58,952 nucleotides of DNA from Deltaproteobacteria bacterium (GTDB lineage Bacteria > Myxococcota_A > Polyangia > Haliangiales > Haliangiaceae). The stretch covers positions 1 to 58,952 of the forward strand of contig JANXOM010000281.1 in the NCBI GenBank assembly GCA_025353585.1. Reading direction: 5' to 3'. The translations under genes were made by a program, and so were the position numbers. Of the stretch, positions 54,339 through 58,952 are shown one piece after another; within the stretch, counting starts at the first letter, position 1; each line of letters starts with the position of its first letter. The notes under the pieces are model-generated. The model had not been told where the DNA came from, searched no databases, and was given only the letters and a program-made list of their open reading frames with translations.

Positions 54339-57095
54339 ATGTACGCGGCGCTTGCGAGCGGGCCCACCGCGCCGGCCACGGGCGAGCCCGTGTCGGTCGC
54401 GACCGCCGACGAGTGGCCGGCGGGGCGCGCGGTCGGCCGCTACATCGTGCGCGGGCGGATCGGCCGCGGCGGCATGGGCACGGTGTACCGCGCTGATGAC
54501 CCCGACCTCGGCCGCGCCGTCGCGCTCGAGCGCCTGCACGCCAGCGCCGATGCCGACACGCGCGCGCGGCTGGTGCGCGAGGCCCGCGCCGCCGCCCAGC
54601 TCGCCCACCCGAACGTGGTCACCGTGTACGAGGTCGGCGCCGAGGGCGGGACACCGTTCATCGCGATGGAGCTGGTCGACGGCTCGACGCTCACCGCCTG
54701 GCTCGCCGAGACCCGCCGTCCGTGGCGCGAGATCACGGCGATGCTCGCGCAGGCCGGGCAGGGGCTCGCGGCGGCGCACGCGCGCGGCCTCGTCCATCGG
54801 GACTTCAAGCCCGACAACGTGCTCGTCGATCGCGCCGGGCGGGCGCGGGTCGCTGACTTCGGCCTCGCCCGGGCGGGCGACGAGCCAAACGATGCCGCGG
54901 CCGCTCCGGATCCACACCTCGGGCGGCTCACGCAGACCGGCGCGCTGGCGGGCACACCCGCGTACATGGCACCCGAGCTCGTCGCCGGCGGGCCGCCGGA
55001 TGCGCGCAGCGATCAGTACGCGTTCGCGGTCGCCGCGTACGAGGCGCTGCACGGGCGGCACCCGTTCGAGGGCGCCACCGCGCCGATGTTGTGGGCGGCG
55101 ATGGCGGCGGGCGAGATCCGGCCCGGCGCGCGCGCGCTCCCGGGCTGGCTCGAGCGGGCCGTGCGGCGCGGCATGGCCGTGGAGCCGGCGGCGCGGTACG
55201 CGAGCATGCAGGAGCTCGTCCGGGCGATCGCGCCGGCGCGGCCGCGGCGCCGTGGGCTCGTCCTCGGTGGCGGCGGCGCGCTCGGGCTCGCGCTGGCCGC
55301 GATCATCGCGCTGGCGCTGCGCGGGCGCGCGCCGGATCCATGCGCGGCGGCGGGCGCCGGCCTCGCCAAGGTCTGGCCCGCGAAGCGCGCGCAGGTCGCC
55401 GACCGCGTCGGCGCGGACACGCTCGCCGCGCTCGATACCTACGCGCAGGCGTGGGTCACCGCGAGCGACGAGGTCTGCCACAGCGACGACACCGCGTATC
55501 TCGCCGAGCTGCGCTTGACCTGCCTCGATCACGCGCGCCGCCGCGTGGGCGTCGTCGTCGACGCGGTCGTGGCCGGCGATGCCGCCGCCGTGGCGGGCGC
55601 GGCCGGTGCCGCCGACGAGCTGCCCGAGCTCGCCGACTGCGCGAACCTGGAGCGCCTGCGCCGCGATGACTACATTCCGGACACCGCGATCGAGCGCGCG
55701 GTCTACGCGACGGCCGATCGCCTCCTGGCGCGCGCCGAGGTCGCCCGCGACCGCGGGGCGTTGCACGAGGCCCGAGCCTTCGCCGCCGTGGCGGGCGTGA
55801 CCGCGAGCGGCATCCACGCGAAGGTCCTCGCCGCGCGCGCGGGGCTCGCGGAGGCGGAGGTGGCGGACGAGCTCGGGGACCGCGCAGGCCAGCTCCGCGC
55901 GGCGACCGCGGCCGCCGCCCTCGCCAGCTCGACGAGCGACGACGAGCTCAAGATCGAAGGGGACATCGCCCGGATCGCCGCGGGCACCCGCACCGGCGAT
56001 GCCGCGGCGAACCTGGCCGCCATCGCCGAGCTCCCGACCGAGCCGTCGCGGCTGACCGCGCGGCTCTACACGCTCCGCGGGCTGCTGCAGGCGGAGCTCG
56101 GCCACTACGACGACGCGGTGGCCTCGCTCCGCACCGCGGACGCGATGCGGGCGAAGGTGATCCCGCCGGATCACGTCGAGCGGCTCGCCGGTGAGTCGGA
56201 CCTCGCCGGCGCGCTGATCGTCCAGCGCCATGACGCGGAGGGCCTCGCGATCCTCCGGCGCGTGAACCCGGCGCTCGCGAAGCGCGTGGCGCCGTTGCGC
56301 CGCGAGGCGATCGAGGGTCTGCGCCGGCTCGCGATGGCCGAGGACCACCTGGGGCACCACGAGGCCGCGATCGCGGCGGCCGGCGAGGTCGTCGCGCGGC
56401 AGGCGCAGATCTTCGGCGAGCACGGCGTCACCACGGCGCTCGCCCGCGCCGAGCTGGCGGACTCCCTGGCCGGCGGTGGATACCGCGCGGAGGCGGCGCG
56501 CGCGTTCGAGGTCGCGATCGCGGACGAGCTGGCGTCGACGATCGGCCCGATCGCGAACGTCGCCGAGGCCCGGACGAACCTCGCCGTGAGCCTCGACGCG
56601 ATCGGGCGGTACGACGACGCGGTCGCGCAGCTCGCGCTGGCGCGGCCGCTGCTGGTGCGCGCGAAGGGGGACGCGCACGTCGACGTGGCGATCGCGGACC
56701 TGACGCTGGCGCGCGCGCAGATCGGGCGCGCCGTCGCGGCCAGGCATGGCGACCTCGCGGAGGCCGCCGCGATCCTCGAGCGCATCACGCCGATCTTCGA
56801 GGCGAGCTTCGGGGCGGGGTCGCACGTCATGGCCGCGATTGTCGAGGCGCGCGGGGAGCTCGCGGCGGCGCGCGGTCAGTGGGCCGCGGCCGATGCCGCG
56901 TACGCCGCCGCGCTCGCGCTCGCCGCGCCCGGTGACCGCGCCGACATCGAGCTCGCGCGCGCCACCACGCTCGCGCACACCGGCCACGCGGCCGAGGCGC
57001 AGGCGAGCGCGGACGCCGCCGCCCGCGACTTCGCCGCCGCCGGCCCCGGCTTCGCGGACCGCGTCGCCGCCGCGCGCGCGTGGACGCCCGGTTGA
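54339..57095 (+). CDS. Membrane-anchored Ser/Thr kinase-like protein with missing beta-3 Lys
   Basis: A 918-aa protein. The kinase domain (about 35-295) has the Gly loop IGRGGMGTV, HRD (H153-D155 in VHRDFKPDN) and DFG (D173). The invariant ATP-binding Lys, normally VALK, is Glu here (VALE, E64), so catalysis is in doubt. A membrane helix follows (about 305-327). The C-terminal 590 residues are helical, with TPR-like character, as in many Myxococcota kinases. ATG 54339 has no strong ribosome site; a TTG at 54306 in frame is possible. Confidence 0.85.
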   Translation: MYAALASGPTAPATGEPVSVATADEWPAGRAVGRYIVRGRIGRGGMGTVYRADDPDLGRAVALERLHASADADTRARLVREARAAAQLAHPNVVTVYEVGAEGGTPFIAMELVDGSTLTAWLAETRRPWREITAMLAQAGQGLAAAHARGLVHRDFKPDNVLVDRAGRARVADFGLARAGDEPNDAAAAPDPHLGRLTQTGALAGTPAYMAPELVAGGPPDARSDQYAFAVAAYEALHGRHPFEGATAPMLWAAMAAGEIRPGARALPGWLERAVRRGMAVEPAARYASMQELVRAIAPARPRRRGLVLGGGGALGLALAAIIALALRGRAPDPCAAAGAGLAKVWPAKRAQVADRVGADTLAALDTYAQAWVTASDEVCHSDDTAYLAELRLTCLDHARRRVGVVVDAVVAGDAAAVAGAAGAADELPELADCANLERLRRDDYIPDTAIERAVYATADRLLARAEVARDRGALHEARAFAAVAGVTASGIHAKVLAARAGLAEAEVADELGDRAGQLRAATAAAALASSTSDDELKIEGDIARIAAGTRTGDAAANLAAIAELPTEPSRLTARLYTLRGLLQAELGHYDDAVASLRTADAMRAKVIPPDHVERLAGESDLAGALIVQRHDAEGLAILRRVNPALAKRVAPLRREAIEGLRRLAMAEDHLGHHEAAIAAAGEVVARQAQIFGEHGVTTALARAELADSLAGGGYRAEAARAFEVAIADELASTIGPIANVAEARTNLAVSLDAIGRYDDAVAQLALARPLLVRAKGDAHVDVAIADLTLARAQIGRAVAARHGDLAEAAAILERITPIFEASFGAGSHVMAAIVEARGELAAARGQWAAADAAYAAALALAAPGDRADIELARATTLAHTGHAAEAQASADAAARDFAAAGPGFADRVAAARAWTPG

Positions 57096-57117
57096 ACCGG
57101 CGGCGGCTCGCCCGGCG

Positions 57118-57579
57118 CTAGAAGAGCTCGCGCTGCGCGAGGTTCGTGCGCCACTCCACCGCATCGGCGACGAGCGCACCGTGCGCGAGCCACGCCGCGC
57201 GGTCGACGGCGATGAAGGCCGGCCCCTCGAGCAGCGCGAAGCTCGGCTGGCCGTCGTCGCGGCTCGTCGCCCATACGCCGGGGAGCGTGACGATGCGGCC
57301 CGCGCCGCGCCACACGAACGGCTTGCCCACGCCGGCGCGGTCATAGATGCCGTCGGCGAGCACGGCGCACCGGTGCTTCGCTCGCGCTTCGCGCAGGAGC
57401 GGCATCGCGCCTGTCTCTGCGGCGAGCGCGGTGTAGATCATCGGCCCGCGCTTGCCGCCGTGCCCCGTCCAGCGCCGCAAGAGGCCCCAGCGCATCAGCG
57501 GCTCCGCGCCGTCCATGTCCACGACGCGCGTGACCTGGCCGGGTTCGACATCGCCGGCCAGCGTGAAGCGCGTCCTCAT
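57118..57579 (-). CDS. SRAP/YedK-like protein lacking the catalytic cysteine
   Basis: A 153-aa protein clearly related to the SOS-response-associated peptidase family (FTLAGDVEPGQ, MRWGLLRRW, YTALAAET, CAVLADGIYD, FALLEGPAFIAVD). Family members begin MCGR, where Cys2 crosslinks to abasic DNA; here it begins MRTR. It also has Thr in place of the Asn of NARAET, and it is about 70 residues shorter than usual. It may be a decayed or non-enzymatic DNA-binding paralog. It lies 9 bp after the DUF1579-like gene. Confidence 0.75.
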   Translation of the reverse strand: MRTRFTLAGDVEPGQVTRVVDMDGAEPLMRWGLLRRWTGHGGKRGPMIYTALAAETGAMPLLREARAKHRCAVLADGIYDRAGVGKPFVWRGAGRIVTLPGVWATSRDDGQPSFALLEGPAFIAVDRAAWLAHGALVADAVEWRTNLAQRELF

Positions 57580-57588
57580 CCGTGAGGC

Positions 57589-58119
57589 TTAGCGCGCCAC
57601 GACCTTCGTGCAGTGCTTGCTCCACGTCGCGGCGCCGTTTTCTTCTTCCGTGTGGTCGTACTCGGCGTCGCTGATCCGGTGCATCACGCCGCGCGCGGTC
57701 GACTTCGGCTCGCCGACGAGCGTCCACACCATCGTGTCCTTCATGAAGCCCGCCGATTCCAGGTGAGCCCAGCCGCCGGCCTCCGAGGTGAGCGCGATCT
57801 GGATCCACTTCTTCGCCTTCGGGTCGTAGCCCTTGAACTCGTGCGTGTGCCAGCCCGCGGGGAGCAGCTTCCCCGGCGCGACGTCCATCACGATCTCGTA
57901 CCAGTTGTTCGCGAGCGCGCGCTGGACGCGCACGGTCGCCGCACCGGCCGGCGTCTTCACGTGCTTCGCGTCATAGTCGAAGGTCTGGCAGGTCCAGCTG
58001 CCCTCGTACCAGCGCAGGGCCTCGTTCTCCGCGGGCGGCTTGTCATCGGCGGCGGCGACGCGACCGCCCCCCGAGCCGACGACGCCGAGGAGGAGGAGAG
58101 CAGGTGCGAGTAGCTTCAT
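57589..58119 (-). CDS. Exported DUF1579-like protein
   Basis: A 176-aa protein with a signal peptide and a beta-rich domain (LRWYEGSWTCQTFDYDAKH, AHLESAGFMKDTMVWTLVG) resembling DUF1579/lipocalin-like secreted proteins. Function unknown. It heads a two-gene transcript with the SRAP-like gene. Confidence 0.7.
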   Translation of the reverse strand: MKLLAPALLLLGVVGSGGGRVAAADDKPPAENEALRWYEGSWTCQTFDYDAKHVKTPAGAATVRVQRALANNWYEIVMDVAPGKLLPAGWHTHEFKGYDPKAKKWIQIALTSEAGGWAHLESAGFMKDTMVWTLVGEPKSTARGVMHRISDAEYDHTEEENGAATWSKHCTKVVAR

Positions 58120-58284
58120 GCACCCCGAACCGCCCGGCGCATGGGGTTATTTCCATTCCACGCGTGTCATTCTGCGGACGGCGCGCCTGGCCGGGTGGCG
58201 GCGCGCGCTCCGGCGGCGCGGGTCCGCTTCGCGTACCGCACGCGCCGGCATCCACTGCGGGTTCCCGTCCACGGCGGTCCCGCG

Positions 58285-58824
58285 CTACCTCCCGCGCGGC
58301 CACGGTTTCGGGCGGGTCGTGGCCCGCTGGTAGAGCGGGTGCACCGGCGAGCCATCGAGGTTCATGCGCAGGCAGCGCGCCGCGGTCCCGGCCAGGAGCT
58401 CGACCAGCCGTGCCACGCGCTCCGGCCGGGCGTGGCGGCCCCACGCCACGAGGACCAGGCCGTCGCGCGCTCGGGCGTCGGCGAGGGCGCGCCGGATCGC
58501 GAGGTCGTTGCGAGGGCCCACGATGTCGTCGCCGCGTCTCGCCGCCGCGTGCATGACGCGCGGATCGGTGGCCCGGTACGCGTACGCGTTCAGCTTCACG
58601 AGGCGGCCGAAGCCCCAGCGGCGCGCGAACGCGATCTCCCGGCGCACCGTCGGGTCGTCCTGCTGCGCGTCGGCCGTCGAGGGGTTGAGGCCAATGACCA
58701 CGAGCGGGCGCGCCCCGCCCAGGTCGCGGGTCAACGTGTACCGGAACGTCCGACATCGGCTGAAGCTTGCGGTCCCCGACACGCGGCGAGCTTCGCAGAT
58801 CGTCGCCCCCTCTGGTGCGTGCAA
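58285..58824 (-). CDS. DUF1643 domain protein
   Basis: A 179-aa protein matching DUF1643: VVIGLNPSTADAQQDDPTVRRE, ARRWGFGRLVKLNAYAYRATDP and the GPRNDLAIRRAL segment. The function of this family is unsettled. A GTG at about 58782 (VSGTASFSR) would be a shorter start. Confidence 0.85.
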   Translation of the reverse strand: MHAPEGATICEARRVSGTASFSRCRTFRYTLTRDLGGARPLVVIGLNPSTADAQQDDPTVRREIAFARRWGFGRLVKLNAYAYRATDPRVMHAAARRGDDIVGPRNDLAIRRALADARARDGLVLVAWGRHARPERVARLVELLAGTAARCLRMNLDGSPVHPLYQRATTRPKPWPRGR

Positions 58825-58829
58825 CCCCC

Positions 58830-58952
58830 ATGGGCCGTTGCCTCGCCGCGTTTGCCCTCGTCGTCACGGCCCGGCTCGCCGCCCCGCGCCCCGCTGCCGC
58901 CGCGCCCGACCCCGCGGCCCCCCTCGCGCCGGGCTGGAACTTTCGCCGCGCC
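58830..58952 (+). CDS. Exported protein, 5' end only (runs off the window)
   Basis: ATG at 58830 opens a frame of 41 codons to the window end without a stop. It encodes a signal-peptide-like start (GRCLAAFALVVTARLAA) followed by an Ala/Pro-rich stretch. It diverges from the DUF1643 gene with only 5 bp between start codons. Identity cannot be given. Confidence 0.5.
   Translation, partial: MGRCLAAFALVVTARLAAPRPAAAAPDPAAPLAPGWNFRRA

Overview
High-GC (about 70%) bacterial chromosome segment, most likely from a Myxococcota (delta-proteobacterial) organism. The pointers are a secreted beta-helix protein with a MYXO-CTERM-like tail (Cys-Cys, hydrophobic helix, Arg run) at 52816-54237, a membrane-anchored Ser/Thr kinase with a long repeat-type C-terminus, many short lipoproteins, and three NtrC-type sigma-54 activators in 59 kb. 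No tRNA, rRNA or CRISPR was seen, and no gene-free stretch exceeds 300 bases.

Layout. 1-330: the tail of an IS21-family istB and the repeats of the element's end. 450-11001: a di-heme cytochrome lipoprotein, then a signalling block: sigma-54 response regulator, heme oxygenase and bacteriophytochrome on the minus strand; an orphan Phd/YefM-type antitoxin; and a two-domain KaiC-like ATPase, a receiver protein and a GAF-PAS-GGDEF cyclase on the plus strand. 11057-17459: accessory genes (XRE-ImmA protein, DUF72, DUF4142, metallo-hydrolase, SDR), a histidine kinase broken by an in-frame TGA and a frameshifted DMT transporter. 17622-23291: catalase HPII, a zinc alcohol dehydrogenase and a three-gene membrane/stress operon. 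23310-28377: a second signalling block (histidine kinase, KaiC-like ATPase, unknown 155-aa protein, sigma-54 response regulator). 28529-39964: a tightly coupled sugar operon with UDP-galactopyranose mutase, glycosyltransferase, two glycosidases, galT, galK, galE and a class III aminotransferase, with a candidate sugar-fold protein divergent from it. 40462-47030: DNA ligase, heme-oxygenase-like diiron protein, DDAH-like protein, damaged ATP-grasp gene, methyltransferase and a third sigma-54 regulator with a good sigma-54 promoter. 47236-58952: secreted and lipoproteins, a beta-lactamase-family hydrolase, the beta-helix protein, the Ser/Thr kinase, a SRAP-like protein without its catalytic cysteine, DUF1579-like and DUF1643 proteins, and the start of a further gene.

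How it fits together. The two KaiC / histidine kinase / sigma-54 regulator blocks look like variants of one signalling arrangement; the first has a bilin light sensor and its chromophore-making enzyme. The antitoxin-like gene between the two halves of the first block is flanked by near-identical TTGTACAA palindromes containing TGTACA, the core known for YefM operators, so it may be a repressor coupling them. The sugar operon encodes a plausible route from beta-galactosides through the Leloir enzymes to UDP-galactofuranose. An 89-bp dispersed repeat with a covarying hairpin sits between convergent genes at two distant places.

Caution. Five genes carry frameshifts, a nonsense codon or a deletion, two of them as compensating frameshift pairs; some may be sequencing errors. 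All identifications come from reading motifs, without database searches.
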